Positions 44,336-55,885 of a DNA stretch of 64,000 nucleotides are shown one piece after another. A program made the position numbers and the translations under genes. The notes beneath the pieces are model-generated. The model had not been told where the DNA came from. It made no database searches and saw only the letters and a program-made list of their open reading frames with translations. Origin of the DNA: Misgurnus anguillicaudatus (Eukaryota > Chordata > Actinopteri > Cypriniformes > Cobitidae); assembly GCF_027580225.2 (NCBI RefSeq), contig NC_073346.2:9760001-9824000 (forward strand), written 5' to 3'. Numbering within the stretch: position 1 is the first letter of the stretch; each line of letters opens with the position of its first letter.

Positions 44336-44463
44336 TAACCAAATGCATCCATTTGAGAGATCCTATATAAACATTTAAAGTTCAAAAATGAGTGTACCCA
44401 TAAGAAAAGAAGTTTGAAAGCTTTTTGAAAACTACTGTTGAGAAGTCAGAGATCTTCACGTAC

Positions 44464-44547
44464 CTGTTCATAAAACTTGTTGTGGGCAACGTAATACTGG
44501 GAATCAAAGGATTCTTCGGTCACCAGCACATGCTGTCTTTCTCCAAC
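44464..44547 (-). CDS. cdkal1: cdkal1 coding exon (start of TRAM region)
   Basis: An 84-bp exon (28 codons, phase 0 at both ends). On the minus strand the acceptor is a pyrimidine tract ending TCTTCACAG and the donor is CAG|GTACGTG. The translation begins [16 protein letters not shown] and ends KFYEQ, nearly the same as the matching stretch of human CDKAL1 as I remember it ([23 protein letters not shown]). This begins the TRAM domain, the small beta-barrel that follows the radical-SAM domain in methylthiotransferases and binds the tRNA substrate. No ATG is expected because the exon is internal. It lies between an hAT miniature element on its upstream side (44614-44948) and an hAT end fragment on its downstream side. 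Confidence 0.95.
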
Positions 44548-44613
44548 CTGTGAAGAGATGACAGAGATCAGAAAGAGGATATTACTCGCCAAATAACACC
44601 AAAACATCTAAAG

Positions 44614-44948
44614 CTGTGTTTCTCAACTGCAGTCCTTGTCCCCCTCCAAAAACGTTTCGGTTGTCTGCTTATATAAAAACAGCAAATTTTATCAATCAGC
44701 CCTATTCCATAAAAGGCTTGCATTTGAAATCATACAGAGTCCTCTAGTCTCAAATCACCCCCGCACGAATCTGATGTCACATAGTGATTGGTCTGCGAAA
44801 ATACGAAAACAAATCAAACAAACCTGCTTTCCATATTAACACACTAACAAGCCAATAAGTTGAATCAGGTGTTTTATACAGTACAGTATATAGGGAGACA
44901 TCTAAAACATACTGGGAGGGGCGCGAGGACTGGAGTTGAGAAACACTG
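44614..44948. mobile_element. hAT miniature element, 335 bp
   Basis: The exact 8-bp duplication ATCTAAAG (44606-44613 and 44949-44956) flanks ends CTGTGTTTCTCAACT and AGTTGAGAAACACTG. It lies 66 bases upstream (on the gene strand) of the cdkal1 exon acceptor. Confidence 0.93.
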
Positions 44949-44969
44949 ATCTAAAGAAACAGATAAACC

Positions 44970-46780
44970 TTAAAGGGTTACTTCACCCCAAAATGACAAT
45001 TTTATCATAAATCACTTACCTCTGTGTCGTTCAAAACCACCAAGTGCTCCGATTGCCTTCAGAACACATTTTTAGATATTTTTGATGGAAACCGACAGGC
45101 TTTTCCCCAGAAAAGAATAAAAGACATCGCCAAAAAGGTCCTTGTGATATCAGTAGTTCAATAATAATATAATGAAGCGACAAGAGCACTTTTGTGCGCA
45201 AAGACAATTTTTTTTTTCTTCCAAGTCATTCAGTGTGTGTTCACGAGCTGCTGACGTCACCTGCTGACGTAGTTGCCCAAGTTTTATTTGCGCTTTTTTA
45301 TTCAAGCCATTATGCAAACATTGTAAACAATACGTAAACAGCATGTATAAATGCACAAATTACTTGCCAGCATATTCAGTATCTGTTCGCTTGCAACTAC
45401 GTCAGTAGGGGGCTGTTTACACTTGGTATTAAGATGTGTTTTCATCGATCGGATCACAAGTGGACGAGAGAGACACTTTACGTTTACACCTGGTATTTAA
45501 ATCCGTCTCTTTTGTCCACTTTCGATCGCTTCTGTGCTGAATACTGTGTGGTCTGTGAGACGTTGGGCGAGTCTCTCTGCTGTCATTCAAACGCGAGCGG
45601 GAGTAATGATGAGTTTATATGGACGCAAACTAATATTATGTCGGAGGCCACTGCTTGTTTAGCAAGTAAACATGCTGCACAGAGTTTTGTACGTGTGTAT
45701 GTAAGAGCTTCTCTGAATTTTCGGCGCAATTGATGAAAAAGGATCGCGCGACTTTCACACGCTTTCAAAACGAAACTACGGAGACCAGCCTGCTTTAGTT
45801 TTATCAATGAAAGGCTAAAAATAGCGCTGTTCACCGTATGTTCACGCCAGAAGTCAAAAAAAGACGTGAAACTTGTGTTTAATACCTCATATTAGATAAA
45901 TGGGCGGAGAGAAGGCGGTCGTGTGTGGCTGTTCGAACACATTCAACCACATGTGCGTTCCGCAACTCCAAAGCGATCCGATCGAAAGTGGTTTCGACTA
46001 CCTCTGGATGTGGTTGAAAGTGGTCGAAAGTGGACGAGCTCAAAACGTTTTGAACAACGTTTACACCTGGCATTAACGTCGTCCACTTGTGATCCGATTG
46101 ACGAAAATGCATGTTAATGCCAAGTGTAAACAGCCTCTAAGTGACGTCAGCAAAATGCGCCGTAATTTGGTCATGAACGCACACTGAACAACCAAGGAGG
46201 AGAACAAATTGTAAATAAAATCGTTATGGGCGTTTCACACGGTACGCCGCAAACAGCCAAATCGCCGCACGGCTACAACTTTTCTTGTGTTGTGGAAGCA
46301 TTTTGTGCAGCATTTAGTGCAAATATGTTTACCTTTAATGGCACCTTCCGTAAAGAGCCATGTTAGCGGAAGAGGCATGATTTTGGGTGCATGAGCAAGG
46401 CGTGCGGACCGACCCCGCTTCACTTCTGTACCCACCACTGTTTTGCCGCTATCCGCACGTCTTTTATAGAAAATTTACTAAACACTCGCGTCTGCCGCGA
46501 ACTGTGTAAAATGACCATTAGTGTTCCCGTCGCTAATTGATAGGTTATTATTGACGAGTAATGAAACATGGACCTTTTTGCCGATGTCTTTCATTCTTTT
46601 CTGGGGAAAGAATTGTGAAACAAATTGAAGTCAACAGGACAAACAGAATCCTTCCAGTTTCCATCAAAAAATATCTATAAATGTGTTCTGAAGACAATCT
46701 GAGGACTTGGTGGCTTAGAACGACACAGAGGTAAGTCATTTATGATAAAATTGTAATTTTGGGGTGAACTAACCCTTTAA
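44970..46780. mobile_element. TTAA-flanked foldback element with nested insertion
   Basis: TTAA at both edges (44970-44973 and 46777-46780) encloses mirrored ends AGGGTTACTTCACCCCAAAA and TTTTGGGGTGAACTAACCCT. The inverted arms extend some 180 bases (GTTTCCATCAAAAA against TTTTTGATGGAAAC). This is a well-known abundant fish family. Confidence 0.9.
45411..46135. mobile_element. nested element with GGCTGTTTACACTTGG ends
   Basis: GGCTGTTTACACTTGGTATT is mirrored by AATGCCAAGTGTAAACAGCC, and GATCACAAGTGGAC by GTCCACTTGTGATC. Arms of about 60 bases. It sits in the loop of the 44970-46780 element. Confidence 0.9.
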
Positions 46781-46817
46781 TGGAGAAAAAATATTTTGAG
46801 TGTTATATAAAACTTTA

Positions 46818-47012
46818 AGGGGGTGGTTTCCTGTACAGGGCTTATCCTAGTACCAGACTTAAATGCATGTTTGAGATGCTTTTATTTTAAAACATCTTGA
46901 CTGACACACCAGTATTGTTTTTGTAAGGTTTGTTTGTAAAAAAAAGGTATATGTCCTAATATAACAAAGGCCTAGTACTGGATTAATCTAAACTCTCTCT
47001 GGAAACTGCCCC
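46818..47012. mobile_element. miniature element 'A', diverged copy
   Basis: GGGGTGGTTTCCTGTACAGG at the left is mirrored by CTCTCTGGAAACTGCCCC at the right, with TTATCCTAGTACCAGAC inside. Confidence 0.75.
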
Positions 47013-48679
47013 TAAAACTTTTCGGATTTTTAAACTATTACACTTTTCTAAACCAAACGTCTGCCAAAGAAACAATCAAGATCAGTTAAACGTTGTGCCA
47101 TGCTATACACTTGATACTAAGAAAATTGACTTTAAAAGCAATATAAAAAAAAATCGATCAGGGATCATAGGCAGCAGTGATTCGTTACACCCATTAAAGA
47201 TAAATAAAAACATTAAATGTCTGAATTTTGCCGTAACATTCACAGTTTGAAAGCTGAGGCTTTGCATTTATAAAAATAATATAACGTTTTAAAAATAATC
47301 TTTATTTGTCTAATACTGTACTGTGCATGTGAGTTTTGTTTTATAACAAGAGTAGTTTGTAAAATTCAGCACATGAATCTTACAAATGTATTCAACCAAA
47401 GCGTGACCCAAAAAAGAGAAAGAGATCATTCTGGCCACATCATTAATATGTGGAGAAAATAAAAGCACTACAGCAGTCAACACTGCATATACAATAGTGT
47501 AGATAAAAAGATGTTATCTCATGCTTTACAACATTTAAAAGTAACCGTTTGTTGTGCATCTGATGCATTTTTAAAAGACTCCATGCAAGCAAGTGCTGCT
47601 CAAAGCACTGAAGAGTGATTTACAAGTGACAGACAAAGACATTTAGACAAATAACACACATGCAAACAAGCGCACCCATGGTCGCGCACACGCTGAACCA
47701 CAATACGATTTTAGAAGGGCAACAAATGTGTGTAAATTGTTCGTGAGGCCCGGTGTACAGCAGCCTTCAGCATGAAAGAGAAGCAAGGTTGTTTTTGAAA
47801 GATGGGAAGAGAGAAAGAGAGAGGCGCTTTATAAAATCCAGATTGCCCTCATTCTATTTAGTGGGAGCATCTGGCCTTTTGAAATGACAACTAACTTAAT
47901 GTGCTTTGCGGAGCCTCTTGCCCTGTGAAAGGGCTTCTCTTTGTTCACGAGTCCCTCAGCCTGCTCCGGATAAAAAGCCCACTGCAGAAACAAGAGACGG
48001 CGAGCTGCTCGTGTCCGCGCCGCTGTTGCATGCGGTCCGCTGCTTTGTGCCAAACCCCGATGCTTATTCAAATGTGCCTGCCTACCCAACCCTACAAACA
48101 CAACATACAAAAGAAACAAACACGTGCTTGAGCTCCAAGCATCCAGAACTGACTGTTGTGCAGGTGGAGAAACCGGATTCTGCAATGGGACGGTGACTGA
48201 AAATGCGGGTGGGAGTAATGTCCAAATACTGGTGGGATAGTGTATATATCCATCTTTCTATAGAAAGACAATCACTGTGAAGCAGGGCTTTATATAAGAC
48301 AGACAGCAAGTATCAAAAACACAATCAGCCACTCTGAAAAGATTCCAGTCCACTGAGAAACTGGCCAGCAATCGTGGCTGGATCGGTTGTGCAGTCAGCG
48401 CCGAAGGTCAAAGGTTAATAGCGGCTGGGAAGAGGTCGCCCTGTGCCGTTTGCGCTCCACTCCTGCAGAACTAAGCCACTTTGCTGGACAAACGTCTGCT
48501 TCATTTTCTGGCTGAGGATTCAGGAGTTTAATCCACATTGTTTGGCCTGCGACACTTTCTGGAATTAAACTCATGTCTCAGCTGTTCACTGGTGTGTGCG
48601 CCCAGTGTAAGAACTGTACAATTGAAAGATTTTGATCAAATTACCGAACTTTTGAAATATAACCTTTCATGCCGGTGAC
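47013..48679. other. cdkal1 upstream intron, unique part
   Basis: Overlapping ORFs on both strands around 47829-48196 show no domain and no splice context matching cdkal1. 48390-48610 is listed as a candidate regulatory element. Confidence 0.45.
48390..48610. promoter_or_regulatory. candidate conserved non-coding element with nuclear-receptor-like site
   Basis: Unique DNA containing GAAGGTCAAAGGTTAATAG (about 48402), a direct-repeat type AGGTCAAAGGTTA site, plus GTTTAATCC and GGAATTAAAC words. Motif and composition only. Confidence 0.35.
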
Positions 48680-49251
48680 CTTCATATGACTGAAATTCTC
48701 ACAGTTTTCAAATTCCCAATTTTTATGATCATTTGGACACAAATGTGACCCGTCACAGAAACCAGTGACAAGTCGGCAGCACAACTTTCGAGAAAATTTG
48801 TGTTTTTTTTACAAAATCTGTTAGTTGAAATCACGAAGAAGCCTCTCCATGTTTCAGATAGCAGTTTTTGTATATTTAAAAGTAACATTTTGCAGTTGAA
48901 ATCAGCTTGTTTTTTCGGAGATTCTACAGTCTCACGTGACTGTAGTGACGCAGCTGACCTGTTCCTCAGACATGTTTGCAAAGTTTTTTTTTTTTGAAAC
49001 TTACAGCGTGAGTCTCCCCAGACTGTAAACGAAGCTCGGGGGCACAAAAAAATGCTGGGGAGCAACAAATAACAGTCAGCCGCGTCATAAGTCAGCCGCG
49101 TCACCGCACCACAGTCAGATGACGTCAAAGTACTGCGAGAGCTCTTCAAGAAATCTTACGGAGTAGTTTATTTTCGACTCACTCTCGCGGTACTTTGACT
49201 TCATCTGTCTGTCAGTTCTTGCAGCGCAGCATGAAGTCAAACACACAAGTT
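48680..49251. mobile_element. CpG-rich repeat-derived stretch with 'TGACGTCA' words
   Basis: 49120-49240 shares TGACGTCAAAGTACTGCGAG, TCTCGCGGTACTTTGACTTC and GTTCTTGCAGCGC words with 49630-49769 and 58785-58905. A 155-codon minus-strand ORF here has no domain. Family and ends are not resolved. Confidence 0.5.
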
Positions 49252-49418
49252 ACACAGAGATCGTTGAATTCGTTATATAATTGGCTACATGTTTTGTCTA
49301 TCAATATTTTCCATGAAGTCATTGGCTGATGGAGGAATGAGTGAGCGATTGGTTACATCCCTAAAGGACGTCACAATTTCGGTGCTGTTTGGATTATCTA
49401 TTATACTACCTCCCTATT

Positions 49419-50506
49419 TTAAAGACACACTAGGCAGTTATTTTACCTTAATATAACAGCTTCAAAGTTATTTCAGTGGTTAACAAAGTCATAGTAGGGC
49501 AAATCATCCTCCTGTTGAAGCTCGGGGAGGACGCCGCTAGCAAAACCAGCAATGCAAGCTTGAGAGAACTGCCCCAGACAAATCTCGCGAGAATCACGAC
49601 TTGCTTCACGGCAACGACGTCACACACGTTAGGCTTGTTCGACTTTGTGTGGCGCTGCAAGAACCGACCGCCGGATGACGTCAAAGTACCGCGAGAATGA
49701 TCAGAGACGGCACTTTGACGTCATCCGGCTGTCGGTTCTTGCAGCGCTGCATGAAGTCGATCAAGCCTATAACAACAACTGCACGCGCAAATTTGAGACG
49801 TGAGGCTAAACGATTTAAAAGTTAAGATAGCGCGTTCGGAAGTGAGTAGGAAAAGGATAAGAGAATCTGACCACGTCAGGCTTTTACTCGTTGGTGTAAG
49901 CTAAAAGACAGCACTGGATGGAATGCTGATCTGGCGATCTTGTTGATGGACTAGTAAGTAAACTTGTTTGGGGTCTATGCTGTATGTTGTTGCGCTTGCT
50001 TGTAGTATGTCATGCGATTATCATGACAACAGTTGTCAATATCTCACATAATTATCAGGACATAAATAAGCCTAGAGGTTGTAAATAGTGTAAACATGCA
50101 CAATTTGCAAACTATTATGATAAACAGCAATAATCATGTATAGTGACATTATTACGAACAACGTTATGAAATAATGCAACGTACACAATTAACTTTGTCG
50201 TGGCATTTTGTAATGTTTACTTGTGATTTAGCTGCAATCATGTAAAAACGTTATAAGCTAGCAAACGCGGTACTTTATTATTATATGCACTCTACACTTG
50301 GAATAAACTGCTTATTATCCTATTAACACCATCTGTAGTTTAGTAGACTATGCAGTAGCCTAATATTTATATGAAATTGTGAAACATTACCTGGTCATTA
50401 TCTTCGTAGTACTACAGTGGGAAATTACGACAGTTGCAAGTATTCTCCAGCGACTCTAGGGGTCGCTGTTTGACAAAAACGCTGAAACTGCATAGAACGG
50501 CTTTAA
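49419..50506. mobile_element. TTAA-inserted element, 1.09 kb
   Basis: TTAA at 49419-49422 and 50503-50506. The related copy near 59916 shows an uninterrupted TTTTAAAA at the same place, so it is the empty site. The left starts AGACACACTAGGCAG and the right ends GCATAGAACGGCTTTAA. Confidence 0.8.
49630..49769. repeat. 140-bp palindrome with two TGACGTCA sites
   Basis: TAGGCTTGTTCGACTT...GGCGCTGCAAGAACCGAC on the left is mirrored by GTCGGTTCTTGCAGCGCTGC...GATCAAGCCTA on the right. Each arm contains ATGACGTCAAAG or its inverse, which is the CREB/ATF consensus. Confidence 0.85.
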
Positions 50507-50835
50507 ATAGAAACTTTGAAGGCGGGTTCATGTGTTTAACGGAGTGTAATCTCATATACCCTTACATGTTACGATGTAAATAGTTCTCAGATTGTATATT
50601 ATATTCTACTACCAGACGTTCATGCGAAATCTGATGTAAACAATAGACTATATATCTTTATTTTACGGATTATACGTATTTGTGGATAGAAATGGTCATT
50701 GGATGATTCACACATCTGAAACAGACTGGATTCGACTTGTGATCAACACAAAGGTAAAAAGTCATGTTTATTTTTGCATGTTGTCATCCAGACTTCTGTC
50801 ACAAAATACTACATATGATGCTAGAACGTCTGTAT

Positions 50836-51998
50836 CTTAAAACGGCTTTACAGGGGGTATGGCTTAGCTAAATGAGATCCAAATGAGCCCTATCGTCTCT
50901 CCCGACAGGGAAAAGTGTAACTTTCCGTCTCTATTTTCTCGGCTTTCTGTTTCTTGAATGTGTTACATTCAAATGGCCACAACTTCTCCAAATCTTATCA
51001 GATTACCAAATGTTGACCCAATGAAGTTACAGACGTTACTCGTGATCACTGCTTTCTGTAAAACAAGCTAAACATTTACATTACTCCAATTTTTTATACA
51101 TGTGGCCGGATAAGGAACACAGATTACTTTACTTCCATAGTAGGAAAATAAATACTATGGAAGTCAATGGTGCTCAAAAAGTGTTTGTTTACAAACATTG
51201 CTCAAGATATCTTGTATTGTGTTAGGGTTAAGAAATGTATACAGGCTTGAGGGTGAGATTATGATGAAAGTATCTTAGTATAAGGGTAAACAACCCACTC
51301 ACATATAAAAAGGAAATGATTTGTTAAATAATTTCTAAAGTATCTGTATTGCCTAGTTAATAATGTTGCAAATGACATCAAGATGAGAGCTTATTTCCTG
51401 AGGACAACAAAGAAAGCAACTGTATTTCTTAAAATGTGTTGGCTGGACTTCAGACTGTGACTGAGACCAATGAAGGGGTGGCGGGTCAGTGCCATAAACA
51501 AACTATATTTCGAATAAATGTGTATTTATACGATATGTTTATTCTATTTTCAGTAAATGCAATCATAGGAATTGTGTCGTATAAAGTGGATAAAAGCGTA
51601 ATAACAATGAACAGAGCACAAACCCCCAGTACACAAACCATCATTTATCTGAATGGAGCAGATTGTTAAGTAACTGCTTGTTTGGCAATCACACCAAAAA
51701 AAAAAAATACTCTTGTATTTCTGGAAAACACATGTGGAGAGTTTTCAATGTGATGAATACATGAAAGCAAAGTGAAAAACAAAGCACTCATCTTGTTGAC
51801 TGCTTAAAGAGAAAATAAACAGAGCCCAAACCTTGAGGCATTTACAGGCAATGATATCTACAGTCTGCAAGGATAAATATGTGTATTTGCATAATTAATG
51901 ATAAAAACATTTTAATTGTTAATATTAATAAATATAAAATGAATAAAAAGATACTAAAATAAGAAGCAACACATTCTTAACTACTGTTATAAGAAAAC
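50836..51998. other. cdkal1 upstream intron, no feature
   Basis: ACTCCAATTTTTTATACATG and TTACTTCCATAGTAGG... words may be repeat-derived. No gene or definite element. Confidence 0.4.
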
Positions 51999-52302
51999 AC
52001 GCACACACGTTTATACAACTATCTTTGTGAGGACCCCTAACCCATACGTAATGCAATCCCTACCCCAGTAGCCTAAGCCAACCATCACAACTAAGTGCCA
52101 AACCCTTACCCTAATCCCAACCAAAACCAAATTCTAACCCCAACTATAACTCAATTCTTATCCAAACACTAAATCCAAATTGTAATTCTAAGACAGCCCT
52201 TTAAAGGGATGCCAGAAAGTGAGGGCCAGCCAAAATGGCCTCTCTTCACTCCGATGGTCTTAGAAAAAAATTTGTTCTCATAAAGATAGCTGTACAAGTA
52301 CG
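51999..52302. mobile_element. 'TTTGTGAGGACC' miniature element
   Basis: TTATACAACTATCTTTGTGAGG is mirrored by TTGTTCTCATAAAGATAGCTG. The inside has CCCTAACCC-like words and GGCCAGCCAAAATGGCC. A common fish foldback family. Confidence 0.7.
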
Positions 52303-52530
52303 CACGTACGCGCCTGTGACTGGACACCAGATAAATGCTCGATGAATCTGTTATGTGTAAACACACTGCAGATTGATCGTATCAATGGTTTATATGAAAG
52401 ATTGATTTATTGTGCTTATTACCAATAAAGTTATTAAATGCTGATGGCTTTGAACTTTCAGGATATTGCTGTTCCTGTTTGTTTTATACAGTAAAAGCAA
52501 TAGGCCACTTTAAGTCATGGATTAATGATT

Positions 52531-52565
52531 TTACTACACTACACTACACTACACTACATTACACT
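52531..52565. repeat. 5-bp tandem repeat (ACACT)n
   Basis: About six units of ACTAC/ACACT in direct array. Confidence 0.9.
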
Positions 52566-52689
52566 GTAACTATATATGAAGAGTTTGGTTTGAAAACGCA
52601 ATAAACACCATTTTTGTTATAGTTACAGCCAAAATCAGTATTGTATCAGGTTTGTATTAAAAAGTCAATTTTTAATTTTACGCCAAATG

Positions 52690-53211
52690 TTATTCTGTCA
52701 TCTATCTTTTCTCCATTTTTTTCCAAACCGCGACAAACACCAGTCCTCCTTCTCTGGAGAATGCAATAAATCTGTTCAACCAATCACAGCGCACCATTCC
52801 ACGCTTTGTAAACAACAATGGTGGCGCGTTGAATACACACAGAATCCTAGTTTTCCTCATCTACTTTGTACTTCCTTGATCAACAAAAATACTTTTGTTA
52901 GCATTGATAAACCTGTGGTGGTTTTCTGTGGCGGAACAGAAAAGTAAGCTATCAAAATCGAATAATTTATGTGAGAGGCACTTGGGCGAATGAAAAATGG
53001 CTGCTGTTGCTTGTTCTCCCGACAGCATCAAGCTTCTGTCATGCTAACACATTGACCCCAGGTGATCTTATGAAAAACGTTCAATTATTTTACTCGAAAT
53101 CAACAAAAATCGAGCAGGACCAAAACATTTTACAGCTGATCGCTTTAAAAAAGTTCAGCGACAACGTCCCAATGATGACAGTAGCAATGACAGTGTTCTT
53201 AATATGACAAA
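52690..53211 (+). pseudogene. possible degraded transposon exon
   Basis: An ATG at 52997 opens MAAVACSPDSIKLLSC and stops soon after. Continuing in a second frame gives TPGDLMKNVQLFYSKSTKIE, and in a third gives VQRQRPNDDSSND up to a GTAAGT donor at 53212. Two shifts would be needed to join them, so if it was ever coding it is now broken. The upstream CAACCAATCACAGCGCACCA block is one I associate with fish repeat promoters. No domain is recognised, and the reading could be chance. Confidence 0.3.
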
Positions 53212-53647
53212 GTAAGTGTTTTAATTAATGTCATTAATGTTTTTTAATCAGTGTATACCACTAAGTCAACTAAATGAATATAACATGGCAGAGATGAATG
53301 CACATTTATATATTGAGTTTTTATAATAAATCTTTGAAAATCTAATTATGGATTTTTTAATGTTATTATAACCTAAAGATGCTATGTGAAAGTTTGTAAC
53401 AGAAAATAGTGGTTTTCAAATTGTAAATCTGCATTTAAGACCTGCAAGAGCATTAAAAAAGAGGCCAATCTCAACATAACACCAACTGTAACGTTATAAC
53501 AGTCGAGATGTATCCCCCCAACATTACATTACACATTAAAGTTGTGACTGCTGAGGTAGCGCTATATGCTAGTTAATGCTATTTTATTTTTATTATAATA
53601 AAAGGATTATTCCTCAAAATCTGCTCAAACATATAAGGTTTGTTTAC

Positions 53648-54121
53648 TTAAAGGGCCCATGGCACAAGACTTTTTTAAGATGTCAAACAAATCTTTGGTG
53701 TCCCCAGAGCACATATGAGAAGGTTTAGCTCAAAATACCATATAAATAATTTATTATAGCATGTTTAAATTGCCACTTTGTAGGTGTGTGCAAAATGTGC
53801 CATTTTGGGTGTGTCCTTTAAAATGCAAATGAGCTGATGAAATTCAAACACTGATCACAATGATGGTGGTTTGTTGCAACTCAATTGTGCTTTTTTCTGC
53901 ACTAAATGGCAGTGCTGTAGTTGGATAGTGCAGATTAAGGGCTTGTATTATTATAATAAGAGCTCCTTCTGACATCATAAGGAGAGCCAAATTTCAACGA
54001 CCTATTTTTTCATGTGCTTGTAGAGAATTTTTCACATTTTCTAGGTTGATAGAAGCACTGGGGACCCAATCATAGCACTTAAACATAGAAAAGTCAGATT
54101 TTCATGCCATGGCCCCTTTAA
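53648..54121. mobile_element. TTAA-flanked element, 474 bp
   Basis: TTAA at 53648-53651 and 54118-54121 encloses mirrored ends AGGGCCCATGGCAC and GCCATGGCCCCT, with AAGACTTTTTT and AAAAGTCAGA mirrored inside. A common fish family. Confidence 0.9.
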
Positions 54122-55762
54122 CGTGAGCCGCTGTGAAACCACCAATCAGGGCAGAGCTCAACATTATTATTCATGGCCCTTTTAAATAAAGTAATAACAG
54201 CCCATTTCATTCAAGGGACAAATCCTAGGGTTGTAAATGGACATGTTAAACCGTTTTTGGATCATTGGATCATTTGCATTTAATAAAGTCACATACCTTC
54301 TATGTAGATATCAAAAAACAATTTAATTTATTGTATCAATGCATGTTTTGGCACCTTTAAAGAAAACTTTTCCACATGTTAACAAAAATATTCTTATAAT
54401 CTCAACTATCGGAGTTTATAAAAGCGGCAAGCATTATTAATATTAGCAGTTTCAGGAGTCAACTTCACAAAAGCATTCATTCATCATGAATCACACCGCA
54501 AATGAAAACAATCTACAGGTCTACCTAATTTTGCCCCAAGTGCCCTGCACATGCTTATCAACTACATGATGTGAACAAGATTCAGAGAACACGTATTAGA
54601 TCCTCTGCCTTCACCCTGAGGCGGACAGGAACAAGACTTGTTAATGTTCAAAGCTGGTTAGCAGGTGTGCTGAGCCCCCTCTTCGGCTTACAGACATTGT
54701 TTTTGAAACCCCTAACAAAAGTGAAGACAAGGCTGATCATCACTACAAAAAGCTGCGTATCGTGTTATTCCATGAGCAAATTATCCAAAGGAAAAACTGC
54801 TTTCTTTGCAAAAAAAAACTGATTTATATGCATGCATTTATACTGGTCAGCATGCCCGCACAGGTGTGCTTTAAAATGAAACTAGCGTACGACATTGCCT
54901 ATAGACTGTAGCTACTGAGGAGTTGGGCAGACTTTGATTTCAAGTTTTTAATAGTGCGTGTAAAGCCAAGGCCCTAAAGCTGATACATAATCAGGAATTC
55001 ACTCAGCCGTGGTGAAACATACATCTAAGATTTAAGCGTTGCTGTGTCTTATCAGTGCTAAAGAACGGCCCACATCCGAATGAAGCTGGTGTTTGTTTTG
55101 GAAAACGCCGGTCCGAACCTTGGCTCCAGATCACAGATGTGACGTTCCCTCTTAATTGGGTTTAATCCAGCTCGTGGGACGACGACATCAAGTCAAATGT
55201 AGATCGAAGATGAGGGATTATGTTACATGCGGTGAATTCAATTGAATAAAACGCAAGATGTGAACGGGATTGCCAAGAAGGATATTTGTTGTGTAATTTC
55301 CTCCTCTACGCCGTCAGGAGCAAAAACAAATCGGAGCCTAGCTGGATTTGAATCAAAAGAGAGAAATAATTATATACGTCCAGTACAAACAAGCCCGCTA
55401 ATCTACAGGCTTTACTGATGAAATGGGAATTGATGAAGTGTTCACATCATATGCATACAAGCTTATCTGAAGATAAAGACTATATAAATCTCTGGTGTTG
55501 AATCTTCTTCAAACATCCCAGGCTCCAGAGGTAAAGCGGTTTTATCAACAGCATGCAATAATTCCATTGGGAATGACCGGGAACAGATTTCCTTTCCATG
55601 GGATGGGTTTTCTTTGTCAGAAAAGTTGCAAGACAAGAGTCAATGTGACCTAACCAAGATTATGATATTGCTTTGATTGATAATTAACCAATCAATACAA
55701 CAATCAGAATGAATAAACTCTTTTGAGTGCATGTGCTTTATTCTTTCAGTGTTCATTTGTTC
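54122..55762. other. cdkal1 upstream intron, largely unique
   Basis: 54122-54220 is repeat-derived (CCAATCAGGGCAGAGCTC). An 83-codon ORF at 54571-54822 has no domain. 54960-55440 is listed as a candidate regulatory element. Confidence 0.45.
54960..55440. promoter_or_regulatory. candidate conserved non-coding element
   Basis: Long unique stretch with CTGATACATAATCAGG, CTCTTAATTGGGTTTAATCC, CAATTGAATAAAACGC and GAAATAATTATATACG words, and no repeat signature. Confidence 0.4.
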
Positions 55763-55885
55763 TAGGGCTGTGCGATTTGGGCAAAATATCTGATTGCAAT
55801 GTTTTTGACAGACATTGCAATTGTGATTCAATTTGCGGTTTAATTTTGCAATTACTTCATGCACAATTTTTGTCAATCTTTGCAT
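55763..55885. mobile_element. hAT left-end fragment (CTAGGGCTGTGCGATTTGG)
   Basis: The start CTAGGGCTGTGCGATTTGGG and repeated TTGCAAT/ATTGCAAT words match a common fish hAT family. The opposite end is not found. Confidence 0.55.

Larger units (their letters stand above)
49252..50835 (+). mobile_element. repeat copy 1, related in inverted orientation to 59573-60055
   Basis: After removal of an insertion at 49419-50506, the remainder (AGATCGTTGAATTCGTTAT through CATCTGAAACAGACTGGATT to ACGTCTGTATCTT) aligns by eye, on the opposite strand, with 59573-60055. It is a dispersed repeat copy and not a host gene. Confidence 0.75.

Noticed and set aside
48682..49149. 155-codon minus-strand ORF, the longest outside the minisatellite
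   Set aside because: Lies over repeat-derived CpG-rich sequence, has no domain, and does not match any cdkal1 segment or splice site.
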